Below, piece after piece: positions 28,765 to 37,674 of a DNA stretch of 64,000 nucleotides. Position 1 is the stretch's first letter. Each line of letters begins with the position of its first letter. The DNA comes from Clostridium guangxiense (GTDB lineage: Bacteria > Bacillota > Clostridia > Clostridiales > Clostridiaceae): assembly GCF_021043395.1 (NCBI RefSeq), contig NZ_JAJNKE010000001.1, forward strand, positions 232,149 to 296,148, read 5' to 3'. The notes below the pieces were generated by a model, which saw only the letters and a program-made list of their open reading frames with translations, was not told the DNA's origin and searched no databases. The position numbers and the translations under genes are program-made.

Positions 28765-29914
28765 TTTTATTCCCCCCTACATTAAGAGTTGCACCACAGC
28801 CTTTTGCCTCAGAGCCTTTAACTCTTCCAAGTATTTTAATGACCATCCCTTCTCTTCCGCATTCTGGGCATCTGTCATTTGAAACTATTTCTGCAAGATC
28901 ATCTACAAGTACAGAAGCACCAGCAAAGGATGATGTACCGTAAGCATTTAGCATTTGTAATAGACCCTTGTCATGAACATTATGAAGTGGCTTTAAAGTT
29001 TTTACATCCCTTATAATAACTCTTCCCCATTTAGGAATATGGAAAAGGTAACTTTTAAATTTAGGAGAATAATGACCTGTTATTGGGAAACTATTTTCAG
29101 TAAAGGAATACGTATCAACAAAATTTTCCTGTGGAATACCTAAAAATTCTGAAACTTCCTCTACAAATCTCCACCTTTCTATTTTACTTCCGGTAGATAT
29201 ACTTCCTTTTTTTCCATCCCATCCACCACCTCCTGTGTGCACTAAAGCTTTCGCTCCGAGTTTCACCGGCTTCATGTATTTTTTAAGATATTGGACTGCA
29301 TTGTAAATAAGTATTGTAGATCCCCTTAATGCGAGGTGGTCATTTTTGCCATCATGTGTTTTTATAAAATTTTCAAAAGCATCAACATCAATTTTAAACT
29401 CTTCCTCATAAGGTTTAAGTAAAAATACTGGCTTGTATTTGAAATCAAATATATCCATAAGTATACCAAGTATGTTTCCTATATAGGATTCAGTTGGCTT
29501 GTCCATTATTCTTATACTTTTATAGTGTTTCATATCATATGGTGTAGGATAAAAGACACAGTTATAATCACAATATGGATCAAGTATTTGATTATCAAGT
29601 GCAAATACTTCCTTTAACTTGTTGATGTCCTCATTCCTTCTACCAACTATACTTGGATCTCCACTAGTGCTGCTTGAAACTGTCCATTTATCAAGTTTAT
29701 CAGGAGATATTCTTAAAAGATCATAAAACATATTGGCAGATTTTTTAAAAACAGTCGTAACTAAAAATGGAACTTTTTCTATACTGCTCTCATCTGAAAT
29801 ATCTACTTTAGGATTATAATTTTGACTTTCGCATATTACTTTATACGCTTTACATTTCTCGTACTGGTCAACAATGTTTTCTTTAAAATCACATAAAAAA
29901 TCTAAATTAGCCAT
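28754..29914 (-). CDS. luxE: LuxE-like acyl-protein synthetase (PaaK superfamily)
   Basis: An ATP-dependent acyl-activating enzyme of the LuxE/PaaK group, about 386 residues. SSSTSGDPS is the phosphate-binding loop, and the region around HTGGGGWDGKK and DTYSFTENSFP fits adenylate-forming enzymes. A CPECGREG zinc-ribbon-like pair and a late cysteine in KGCGATL are near the C terminus; LuxE carries its acyl-acceptor cysteine near that end (from memory). ATG 29914 has GGAGG eight bases upstream; the frame open to 29944 has no site. With luxC it forms a predicted fatty acid reductase. Confidence 0.83.
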   Translation of the reverse strand: MANLDFLCDFKENIVDQYEKCKAYKVICESQNYNPKVDISDESSIEKVPFLVTTVFKKSANMFYDLLRISPDKLDKWTVSSSTSGDPSIVGRRNEDINKLKEVFALDNQILDPYCDYNCVFYPTPYDMKHYKSIRIMDKPTESYIGNILGILMDIFDFKYKPVFLLKPYEEEFKIDVDAFENFIKTHDGKNDHLALRGSTILIYNAVQYLKKYMKPVKLGAKALVHTGGGGWDGKKGSISTGSKIERWRFVEEVSEFLGIPQENFVDTYSFTENSFPITGHYSPKFKSYLFHIPKWGRVIIRDVKTLKPLHNVHDKGLLQMLNAYGTSSFAGASVLVDDLAEIVSNDRCPECGREGMVIKILGRVKGSEAKGCGATLNVGGNKSEN

Positions 29915-30043
29915 AAGACAATCCTCCATATCCAAATTATACAATTTATTACATCACCTAAATATTACAACTCATATTTTAAAATGTAAAATTCTATAAT
30001 TACAAACTAAATTGACCTTATAGCATATTATTTAACATATACT

Positions 30044-30955
30044 TCATTTATTATCATTTATTGTAATTTTAGACTCATCAGTATAATTAATTTTTATTTG
30101 AGATATAATAATTCCTAAAAACATTAATATGCACCCTACTGCAGCTTTCTCCTCAAGTCTTTCATCTAAAATTAGAAATCCACCTACAGCAGCAAACACA
30201 GACTCAAGACTAAGTATAATTGACGCACTAGTTGGTTCCACACCTTTTTGACCCATAATTTGTAAAGTATACGCTATGCCAACAGAGAAAACTCCGCCAT
30301 ATATAATTGGAACTGAAGAACTCAATATATTTTGAGCATTTACTCTCTCCGTAATAAGAGAAATTATTATACTTACAAATGAGCAAGTAAAATACTGAAG
30401 AAATGCAAGTTTTAATGAATCTACTTTTTTGGATACATAATCTATAAACAAAATATGAAGTGCAAAGAAAAAAGCACTTGCAAATACCAAAAAGTCGCTT
30501 TGAGATACAGAGAATTTCTTATTTACGCACAAAAAATATAAACCAACAGCTGCAACTAAAGCTCCCATTATAGAATTAATTTTTATTTTACTTTTTGATA
30601 TTGCTATTCCCATTATAGGAACAATTACTATATATAAATCTGTAATAAAACCAGCTTTTCCTGCTTCTGTATTTATTAAACCTACTTGCTGAAAAGATGA
30701 ACCAGCAAAAATCAAAATTCCCGCAATTATTCCATAAATAAGGTAAGTGCTTCTACTAGCAACTTTTTCTTTATTAGTGCTTTTGCCTTGAAAAATTATC
30801 ATAGGCAATAATGAAATTGCTCCAAGTCCAAATCTTATACCATTATAAGCAAATGGTTCTATATATTTCATACCAACTCTTTGAAAAGCAAACGCAAACC
30901 CCCATATCAAAGCAGCAAGTATAAGAAACATATGGTATTTATATTTTTTTATCAT
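30044..30955 (-). CDS. DMT-superfamily transporter (EamA repeats)
   Basis: An inner-membrane protein of 303 residues with ten hydrophobic helices in two EamA repeats. LAALIWGFAFAFQRVG at the start of the first repeat and SASIILSLESVFAAVGGFLILDE in the second are typical. The family exports metabolites or drugs; the substrate cannot be read from sequence. It has its own AT-rich upstream gap, and the yebC terminator lies before it. It may or may not be linked to luxE-luxC, 130 bases downstream. Confidence 0.85.
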   Translation of the reverse strand: MIKKYKYHMFLILAALIWGFAFAFQRVGMKYIEPFAYNGIRFGLGAISLLPMIIFQGKSTNKEKVASRSTYLIYGIIAGILIFAGSSFQQVGLINTEAGKAGFITDLYIVIVPIMGIAISKSKIKINSIMGALVAAVGLYFLCVNKKFSVSQSDFLVFASAFFFALHILFIDYVSKKVDSLKLAFLQYFTCSFVSIIISLITERVNAQNILSSSVPIIYGGVFSVGIAYTLQIMGQKGVEPTSASIILSLESVFAAVGGFLILDERLEEKAAVGCILMFLGIIISQIKINYTDESKITINDNK

Positions 30956-31041
30956 TTTTATTCCCCCATTTATTTATAAGATTTTATTTTATACAAGCGC
31001 TATTTTTACACTTATTTAAAGCAACGTCATTCGCAAATAAA

Positions 31042-31090
31042 AAAAACACTTTCAGAAAATATATGTATGAATATATTTTATGAAAGCATT
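31042..31090 (-). terminator. Terminator after yebC
   Basis: A long stem: CACTTTCAGAAAATATAT pairs with ATATATTTTATGAAAGCA with one or two mismatches. On the minus strand it is followed by TTTTTTTT. It is a strong intrinsic terminator closing the hflX-to-yebC region. Confidence 0.8.
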
Positions 31091-31114
31091 TAATAGAATT
31101 TTATTTTATAAAAA

Positions 31115-31855
31115 CTATTCTTCAAAATCATCAGGGAATTCAGCATTATGCCAAACATCCTGAACATCATCATTATCCTCAAGTTTATCAACTAATTTTT
31201 GAACTCTTTCTGCATCTTCCATTGATAAGTTTACTGTGTTATCAGGTATCATAGTTATTTCTGCAGATTCAAACTCAAAATTTTCTTTTTCAAGTGCTTC
31301 TCTTACACTTGAAAAATCTTCTTGAGAAGTAGTAATTACAAAAACTTCCTCTTCAGCTGCAAAATCTTCAGCTCCAAATTCTAACACTTTCATCATGAGC
31401 TCATCTTCGTCCATACCATCCTGCCTCTGCATTACTATCTGACCTTTTCTTTGAAACATCCATGAAACGCAGCCATTAGCTCCTAAGTTTCCACCATTTC
31501 TATCAAATAAACACCTTACATCACTTGCACTTCTATTTTTATTATCAGTTAAAACATTAACAAGTATAGCAACTCCAGCTGGTCCATATCCCTCATACAT
31601 TATTTCCTCATAAGTTACACCTTCCATGTCACCTGAACCTTTTTTTATTGCTTTTGTTATTGTATCCATAGGCATATTAGCTGCTTTAGCCTTAGCTATA
31701 CAATCTCTTAATTTTGAATTTCCGTCAGGATTAGCTCCACCTGTTTTAACGGCAACAGCTATTTCCTTACCTAATTTTGTAAATATTTTCCCTCTTTTAG
31801 CATCGATCTTACCTTTTTTAGCTTGAATATTATGCCACTTTGAATGTCCTGACAT
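31115..31855 (-). CDS. YebC/PmpR-family translation or transcription regulator
   Basis: 246 residues from ATG 31855, giving the invariant [22 protein letters not shown] lies seven bases upstream, and the frame continuing to 31915 adds unrelated residues. The three-domain YebC layout is complete, including [10 protein letters not shown] and the acidic C terminus. Family members have been described as DNA-binding regulators and, for some paralogues, as factors relieving ribosome stalling; which applies here is not clear. It is the last gene before a strong terminator. Confidence 0.93.
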   Translation of the reverse strand: MSGHSKWHNIQAKKGKIDAKRGKIFTKLGKEIAVAVKTGGANPDGNSKLRDCIAKAKAANMPMDTITKAIKKGSGDMEGVTYEEIMYEGYGPAGVAILVNVLTDNKNRSASDVRCLFDRNGGNLGANGCVSWMFQRKGQIVMQRQDGMDEDELMMKVLEFGAEDFAAEEEVFVITTSQEDFSSVREALEKENFEFESAEITMIPDNTVNLSMEDAERVQKLVDKLEDNDDVQDVWHNAEFPDDFEE

Positions 31856-31952
31856 ACTTTTTCCTCCTAACGCACATCTATATATTACAAATATGTATAA
31901 CATATTCACAGTCACGATTAATATTATAACACAAATATAGTTTTAAGTTCAA

Positions 31953-32597
31953 TTATTCCATTACCAATCTATTCTTTGCTTTAAAGTAATATTTTTCTTC
32001 TTCAATTTTGAATTCACATTTTCCAGAGCAAAGCTCTAGTAAATCTCTTTTTATAGCTTCTAAATATTGGGTTTCACAAATGAATACTATTTTAACTTTA
32101 TCTGTATATTCTATATTTTCAATATGCCAATTCTTAATGGAAAAGTGATATTGAATTTTTCCAAGAAGTTCATAACTTGTAATTATATTAATTGCTGAAC
32201 CTTTAACTCTTTCTACTATTCCACTATCATTTACTGCTTCCGAGGCCCCTTTTGAATATGCTCTAACAAGTCCTCCCGTTCCTAAAAGTATTCCACCAAA
32301 ATATCTTGTTACGACTATTGCTGTATCTGTTATACCGTTCTTCTTGATAACATCTAAAACTGGAACTCCTGCTGTGCCCTGCGGCTCTCCATCATCAGTA
32401 CACTTTTGTATAAGCATATTTTCTCCAACTATATATGCATATACGTTATGTGTAGCATCCTTGTGCTCACTTTTTATTTTATTTACAAACTCTTTTGCCG
32501 CTTCTTCTGTTTCAACGCGTTTTGCATGACCAATAAAAATAGATTTTCTTTCTTCAAATTGTACACAGGATTCTTTTATTATCGTAAAATAACTCAT
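31953..32597 (-). CDS. YigZ/IMPACT-family protein
   Basis: 214 residues with an N-terminal UPF0029/IMPACT domain (DATHNVYAYIVG, DDGEPQGTAGVPVLD, VVTRYFGGILLGTGGLVRAY) and a C-terminal ferredoxin-like DUF1949 domain. The family binds nucleic acids or is linked to ribosome and stress functions, but no bacterial activity is settled. It is 16 bases downstream of the MocR-type gene, so probably one transcript with hflX. Confidence 0.9.
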   Translation of the reverse strand: MSYFTIIKESCVQFEERKSIFIGHAKRVETEEAAKEFVNKIKSEHKDATHNVYAYIVGENMLIQKCTDDGEPQGTAGVPVLDVIKKNGITDTAIVVTRYFGGILLGTGGLVRAYSKGASEAVNDSGIVERVKGSAINIITSYELLGKIQYHFSIKNWHIENIEYTDKVKIVFICETQYLEAIKRDLLELCSGKCEFKIEEEKYYFKAKNRLVME

Positions 32598-32613
32598 ATT
32601 AATCTACACTCCA

Positions 32614-34014
32614 CTATAAAATATCATTTATTACATTAATGCCTTTTAATATTTTACCTTCATCAGTCTTAGAAAATCCAACTTTAAAATACTTTAATCC
32701 ATCATCATTATTTTTATAAAAAAATACACCTGGAGTTATTAAAACTTTTTCTTGTCTGCATTTATAAAACAAATCAGTACAATTTAAATTTATCTTATCG
32801 TTTATCTTTAAATAAAAAGTAAAACCTCCACCTGGGTCATTAACTTCTACCTTGTCCCCAAGTATATCCTGTAGTTTATCATGCATATAGTAGTATCTGT
32901 TTTTAAATAAACTATTTATTTTGCTTATATAGCTTCTCCAGTATCCATTTTTAATATATAAATCTAAAGCTCTTTGCATAAGACTTGATGTAGATATATC
33001 CGTAGTCATCTTTGAATTTTCTATCTGCTCTACAAGCAAATCTGGCATTATTAAATACCCTATTCTGATTCCTGGAAGAAATATTTTTGAAAAACTTTTA
33101 ATATATATTACCCTATCTTTAGTATCTAAACTTTTAAAACTTACATATCCAAAATTATCTTTATATTGAATTTCTGAGAGATAATCATCCTCAATAATAT
33201 AAAAATCATATTTATCTGCTAATTTTAGTATTTCCTTCTTTTTTTCAGTGCTATAAGATATGCCAGTTGGATTTTGAAAATAAGTCATGGTATAAAAGCA
33301 CTTTATATAATTCTTTTTAAGTATTTTTTCAAATTGATTTAGATCTATACCATCATCATTTAAGTCAATTTCAAAAATATTAGCTCTTCTCCATTTAAAT
33401 ACAGATAAAGCTCCACTATAAGTAGGCTTCTCAAGAGCAACATTATCATTTATATTGACAATTGCTTTAGATATTATATCTATACCCTGCTGTGCACCTG
33501 ATACTATAATTATTTTATCCTCATCAATTGCTCCATCCCATAGGTATTTACTTATACTGTTTCTAAGTCCTTCATATCCTAATGTCTCTTGATAAACAAG
33601 CGCATTAAGCCCGTCTCTTGTTAAGACCTCATTTACCACGCTTTTGAAGTTTTGAATAGGGAAATATTCTCCACATGGATTTTCCTCTGCAAAATCTATA
33701 TACATATCTGATTTTTTCTTATCCATTTTTTTAAACAAATCAGAATAATCTTTTTTCAATTTTATATATGCATCTTTTGTTTTAGCGTAAGTTCCACTTC
33801 CCATTTTTATATATGCATATCCTTCATTTTTAAGTTTTCTGTATGCACTTATTATAGTATCGTTGTTCACATTAAGCGCCTTTGCAAGTACTCTTATTGT
33901 TGGAAGCCTTTCTTCATTTCTTATTTTTCCATTATCAATAAGTGATTTTATATGTCTTGAAATTTGAATATATTTTGGGATTTCTTCTTCAAAATCCATA
34001 TTATATTTTTCCAT
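32614..34014 (-). CDS. MocR-type regulator (GntR helix-turn-helix plus aminotransferase domain)
   Basis: 466 residues. The N-terminal GntR winged helix (about 10-75) has RLPTIRVLAKALNVN and GSGTY. A fold-type I aminotransferase domain (about 105-466) keeps the PLP lysine K310 in KSFSKIFLPGIRIGY and ENP, DDYLSE motifs. MocR proteins regulate PLP, GABA or amino acid genes using the PLP domain as sensor. No biosynthetic target is adjacent; it is 8 bases from a nucleotidyltransferase gene and 16 from yigZ. ATG 34014 has AGGTGA upstream. Confidence 0.88.
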   Translation of the reverse strand: MEKYNMDFEEEIPKYIQISRHIKSLIDNGKIRNEERLPTIRVLAKALNVNNDTIISAYRKLKNEGYAYIKMGSGTYAKTKDAYIKLKKDYSDLFKKMDKKKSDMYIDFAEENPCGEYFPIQNFKSVVNEVLTRDGLNALVYQETLGYEGLRNSISKYLWDGAIDEDKIIIVSGAQQGIDIISKAIVNINDNVALEKPTYSGALSVFKWRRANIFEIDLNDDGIDLNQFEKILKKNYIKCFYTMTYFQNPTGISYSTEKKKEILKLADKYDFYIIEDDYLSEIQYKDNFGYVSFKSLDTKDRVIYIKSFSKIFLPGIRIGYLIMPDLLVEQIENSKMTTDISTSSLMQRALDLYIKNGYWRSYISKINSLFKNRYYYMHDKLQDILGDKVEVNDPGGGFTFYLKINDKINLNCTDLFYKCRQEKVLITPGVFFYKNNDDGLKYFKVGFSKTDEGKILKGINVINDIL

Positions 34015-34022
34015 AAGTTCAC

Positions 34023-34919
34023 CTATATATAATACACATTTTCATTTATCAAACATACATTGTTTTTCAATTTGTATTCCCTGCTTTTTTTCTTTATTAT
34101 GTTAAGCTGCCAAAGTTTATTTAAAATTTCTTCTGAATTTATATCAAACCCCTTAAAGAGAGGATCACTATTTATATCCTCTTCACTTAAAAAGCAATCT
34201 TTTTTTCTCATGTAATCAATTAGTATGTCAGATATTTCCTTAATATTTGAATTAATCATTGTTTCTATATAATTAATTGTACTTTTAATAGCTTCTTCTA
34301 TATTTTCTTTTTCAAACAATAATGCATCAATACACTTTTTAAACTTTTCATCAGCATTTGTAAGCATACTTACTGCATCATTATTTATCATATATCCGGA
34401 ATAATTCACATAGAGTTTTGAAAACTCACCTATACATTTAAAAACTTCACAATAAGCAGTGTATATACTTCCACTTATAAGGCTTTTTTTACAATTATCC
34501 ATACTTTTAATAGCCTTTCCTAAATAAACAACATTCCACTTTTTTCTATCAATGTCAGGATAATATCTTCCACTATCATACCTTGCAGTTATTTCCATAT
34601 CCTTTGAAAAAACAAGCTTTGAAGAAGCAAATATTCTATGGAAAAACCCCCCTTTAAGGTCACTTTCATTGAGCATTAAAAATTTACTTTTTCCTATAAG
34701 TTTTATATGAACTGAAATATCATTTTCTTCTGTATAAATATTTTTTATAACCTTAAGCTCTTCATCTACTATTACAAAAAAATCTATATCAGACCCATCC
34801 CATAGATCTCCCGATATCATACTTCCAAATACCATTACTGCAAGAACACTTTTATTTGACTTCAGTTTGTCAATTGTGGATAAATATGCTTTTTGATATT
34901 GCAAAATAGTTTTTTCCAT
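34023..34919 (-). CDS. Nucleotidyltransferase-domain protein
   Basis: About 298 residues. The N terminus has the polymerase-beta-type motif GSMISGDLWDGSDID (32-46), with the Asp pair expected to bind metal, as in kanamycin nucleotidyltransferase and MNT enzymes. The rest is helical and has no motif I know. It may adenylylate a small molecule or protein, but there is no HEPN partner next to it, so a toxin-antitoxin pair is not evident. The start is ATG 34919; the GTG at 34931 is part of its ribosome site AAGGAGTG. It sits in the hflX-mocR-yigZ run. Confidence 0.72.
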   Translation of the reverse strand: MEKTILQYQKAYLSTIDKLKSNKSVLAVMVFGSMISGDLWDGSDIDFFVIVDEELKVIKNIYTEENDISVHIKLIGKSKFLMLNESDLKGGFFHRIFASSKLVFSKDMEITARYDSGRYYPDIDRKKWNVVYLGKAIKSMDNCKKSLISGSIYTAYCEVFKCIGEFSKLYVNYSGYMINNDAVSMLTNADEKFKKCIDALLFEKENIEEAIKSTINYIETMINSNIKEISDILIDYMRKKDCFLSEEDINSDPLFKGFDINSEEILNKLWQLNIIKKKSREYKLKNNVCLINENVYYI

Positions 34920-34934
34920 AGCACAAATCACTCC

Positions 34935-36731
34935 TTAAAAATCACCAATCATATACTCTTTGCACTTGTTGTAGGTTTTCTCATCAACTATTACCTTTAG
35001 ATAAGTACCATTTTCTTTAAACTCTTCAACTTCAACATTAGAATTTTTATGTATATATGCTACAAGCTTCTGATTATCGTAAGGAATTAAATACTCTACT
35101 TCCTTTGCTTTGCTTGAAATCTTAGCCTCAATTTCACTCAATAATTCATTTATATTTATTTTTTCTTTAGCTGAAATTTCAACAACATCGTATTCTGCAC
35201 AGTAACTTCTTAATTCGTTTATTCTTTCATCTGTAACTTTATCTATTTTATTAAGTGCAACGATCATATTTTTGTTTATTGCCCCAAGCTCTTCAAGCAC
35301 ACTATTTACTGCATTAATTTGAGCTATTGCTGTCTCTGACGAGCTATCTATAACATGAATAAGTAAATCAGCATATATAGTTTCCTCAAGTGTAGATTTA
35401 AAAGATTCTACAAGGCTATGAGGAAGTTTTCTTATAAAGCCAACTGTATCAGTAAGTGCTACTAATCTATTATTTTTAAGTCGTATAGCTCTTGTAGTTA
35501 CATCTAAAGTTGCAAATAGCATATTTGCTTCAAAAACACTTTCCTTGCTTGAATATTCCTTTGGTGCTGCAATTTCGCAAATCAAATTTCTAAGTGTAGA
35601 CTTGCCCGCATTTGTATATCCTACAAGTGATACTTGAGGTAAATTGCCCGAATTTCTTTTTTCTCTTTGAATTTCCCTCGTTTTACTAATTCTTTTAAGT
35701 TCTTTTTCAAGGTCATATAACCTTTCCCTTATATGCCTTTTATCTGTCTCTAATTTTTTTTCTCCAGGTCCTCTTGTTCCTATTCCTCCACCAGTTCTAG
35801 AAAGTACACTTCCCAGTCCCTGAAGTCTAGGAATTCTATATTTTAATTGTGCCAGCTCAACCTGTATTTTTGCTTCTTTGCTCTTAGCCCTTCTTGCAAA
35901 TATATCCAATATTAAAGTAGTTCTATCTATTACCTTTACTCCTATATTCTCCTCTAAATTTCTCACCTGTGACCCTGAAAGCTCATCATCGAATATAACT
36001 ACATTAGCCCTTTTAACCTGCCTCAAAAGAGCTATTTCATCAACCTTTCCTTTTCCTATATAGTATGCACTATCAATCTTATCTCTTTTCTGCATAACAT
36101 TAGCAACAGGCTCTACATTACAAGATTTTGCAAGCTCAGATAATTCTTTAATACTTTCTTCGCTATCTACACCTACAAGTATAGCTCTTTCAACATTTTC
36201 TTCCTTTACTTCGTCTATTTTCTTTAGTGCATCTTCTAAATAATCAACCTTATTCAGATAATTAAATTCAAGAATTTCTTCTAATTTTATAGGTCCTATT
36301 TCTTCTGAAGTCAATATATCATTTTCAATACTGCAAAATCCCAAGCAGAAGCCAGTTATATTTTTATCTAGAACTCCTATTGAAACTATGCAGTCTAATC
36401 TTAATTTTAATAATGCTGACATATCTACAGCAGAAAGTTTAGGATTACCATTTGGGTGCGTGTGTATCACTTTTATGCCAGAGAGCTTTTTATCTCTAAC
36501 ATCCACTAATGGCATTTCAACAGTAGTACTGTCACCAATAGAAACACTTACTACCTTTCCCTTTCTATTTATTGCTACACTTATTTCTCTATCAATAAAA
36601 TTAGAAATTTCACTCATTAACTTTATAATCTCAAAGGTTATAATATTTGATTTTGGAACCTCCATATCATATATCTTTTCAAGCTCCTTTAAAATAGAAG
36701 TTCTAACTCCTTCACTATTTCCTAATACCAT
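34935..36731 (-). CDS. hflX: HflX-family ribosome-associated GTPase with N-terminal JAMM-like domain
   Basis: 598 residues, against about 420 for usual HflX. From residue 181 on it is a standard HflX: N-domain (ERAILVGVD, YYIGKGKVDE), glycine-rich GGIGTRGPGEKKLE, then the G domain with GYTNAGKST (371-379), DTVGFIRKLP and NKIDK. HflX splits stalled or hibernating 70S ribosomes. The extra N-terminal 160 residues contain IHTHPNGNPKLSAVD, in which H90, H92, S100 and D103 fit the JAMM/MPN spacing HxHx7SxxD, as in RadC-type proteins. Its function here is unknown. It is the first gene of a run with the nucleotidyltransferase, MocR-type and yigZ genes. Confidence 0.92.
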   Translation of the reverse strand: MVLGNSEGVRTSILKELEKIYDMEVPKSNIITFEIIKLMSEISNFIDREISVAINRKGKVVSVSIGDSTTVEMPLVDVRDKKLSGIKVIHTHPNGNPKLSAVDMSALLKLRLDCIVSIGVLDKNITGFCLGFCSIENDILTSEEIGPIKLEEILEFNYLNKVDYLEDALKKIDEVKEENVERAILVGVDSEESIKELSELAKSCNVEPVANVMQKRDKIDSAYYIGKGKVDEIALLRQVKRANVVIFDDELSGSQVRNLEENIGVKVIDRTTLILDIFARRAKSKEAKIQVELAQLKYRIPRLQGLGSVLSRTGGGIGTRGPGEKKLETDKRHIRERLYDLEKELKRISKTREIQREKRNSGNLPQVSLVGYTNAGKSTLRNLICEIAAPKEYSSKESVFEANMLFATLDVTTRAIRLKNNRLVALTDTVGFIRKLPHSLVESFKSTLEETIYADLLIHVIDSSSETAIAQINAVNSVLEELGAINKNMIVALNKIDKVTDERINELRSYCAEYDVVEISAKEKININELLSEIEAKISSKAKEVEYLIPYDNQKLVAYIHKNSNVEVEEFKENGTYLKVIVDEKTYNKCKEYMIGDF

Positions 36732-36814
36732 AACATTAACCTCTTTTCATCAATATTTTATGGCTTTGTAAATTCCATATAATTGTATACTAGAAACTCA
36801 TTATTGTAAACATC

Positions 36815-37489
36815 TTACTTATCCTTTTCTGGAAGCTTAAACCCTGCATCTTTTAAGTCAAGTTGAAACGCGGAATCCGGCACTTTTCCAACAATTACAG
36901 TTTCAGATATTGGTATTTGATTTTTAATCTCTATATCATTATAATCAGTTGGAATAATAATTCTCACCTTAGTTCTAACATTTACATATATACTAAGCTT
37001 TGTTTGGTTAATTCCAGCACTTTCAAATACTGACCTATACCTAGTTTCAATATTGCCTATAGGCTCCATTTTTATAGTGACCTTAGGTCCAAAATATGAA
37101 AACAAATTATTTTTAAAAATATAGCTTATCGGAAGTTTTACCCCTAATTCACCCATTCTTTTTATATTGTTTTGGATATCTAGAGAAACATCGCAAGCAA
37201 CCTTATTCATTTTAAGAGTATTTGCTCTAATAAGAGAAATGTTTCCATAATCATCTTTTTCTACTTTAATTATATCATCATAATTTAAATTATTACTATA
37301 ATTACTTATTAAAACTTCATTTATAATTGAAATTACTTTCTCACGTATCTCAATGTCACCAGCTGCCAATACAGTAGGGGTCACTACTTTATCAAGAGCA
37401 TATAGGAATATATTGAATATTATTAGTATAAATGTAAATATTATTAATATCCATATTTTTATTTTTTTCTTATTATTAATATTTATCAC
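36815..37489 (-). CDS. yunB: Sporulation protein YunB
   Basis: 224 residues with one N-terminal membrane helix (about 10-32), then VVTPTVLAAGDIEIREKVISI and a soluble domain with GVKLPISYIF and QLDLKDAGFKLP. These fit the YunB family, needed for efficient sporulation in Bacillus and made under sigma-E. It is divergent from the class A PBP gene. The start is uncertain: GTG 37489 is fused to the AAGGTG ribosome site, and an ATT three codons in is better spaced. I saw no convincing sigma-E promoter. Confidence 0.82.
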   Translation of the reverse strand: MININNKKKIKIWILIIFTFILIIFNIFLYALDKVVTPTVLAAGDIEIREKVISIINEVLISNYSNNLNYDDIIKVEKDDYGNISLIRANTLKMNKVACDVSLDIQNNIKRMGELGVKLPISYIFKNNLFSYFGPKVTIKMEPIGNIETRYRSVFESAGINQTKLSIYVNVRTKVRIIIPTDYNDIEIKNQIPISETVIVGKVPDSAFQLDLKDAGFKLPEKDK

Positions 37490-37674
37490 CTTCTAAAATT
37501 CTAATTTACAATCTACTTTAAACCTATTGTTTTTTACATTATAATAATATGTATAAATCAAATTTATTATTATTATAATAGGATTTTATGTAGATTATGT
37601 ATAAATATGGATTTATTAATTCTTTATTATATGCTATAATTATTCAACATAGTGATTACATAAGGAGGAAATTT

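Noticed and set aside
27412-29914. A complete lux (bioluminescence) operon
   Set aside because: Only luxC-like and luxE-like genes are present; luciferase subunits and the acyl transferase are missing and the organism type is anaerobic.
34023-34919. MNT-HEPN toxin-antitoxin pair
   Set aside because: The nucleotidyltransferase has no adjacent HEPN gene; its neighbours are hflX and a MocR-type regulator.
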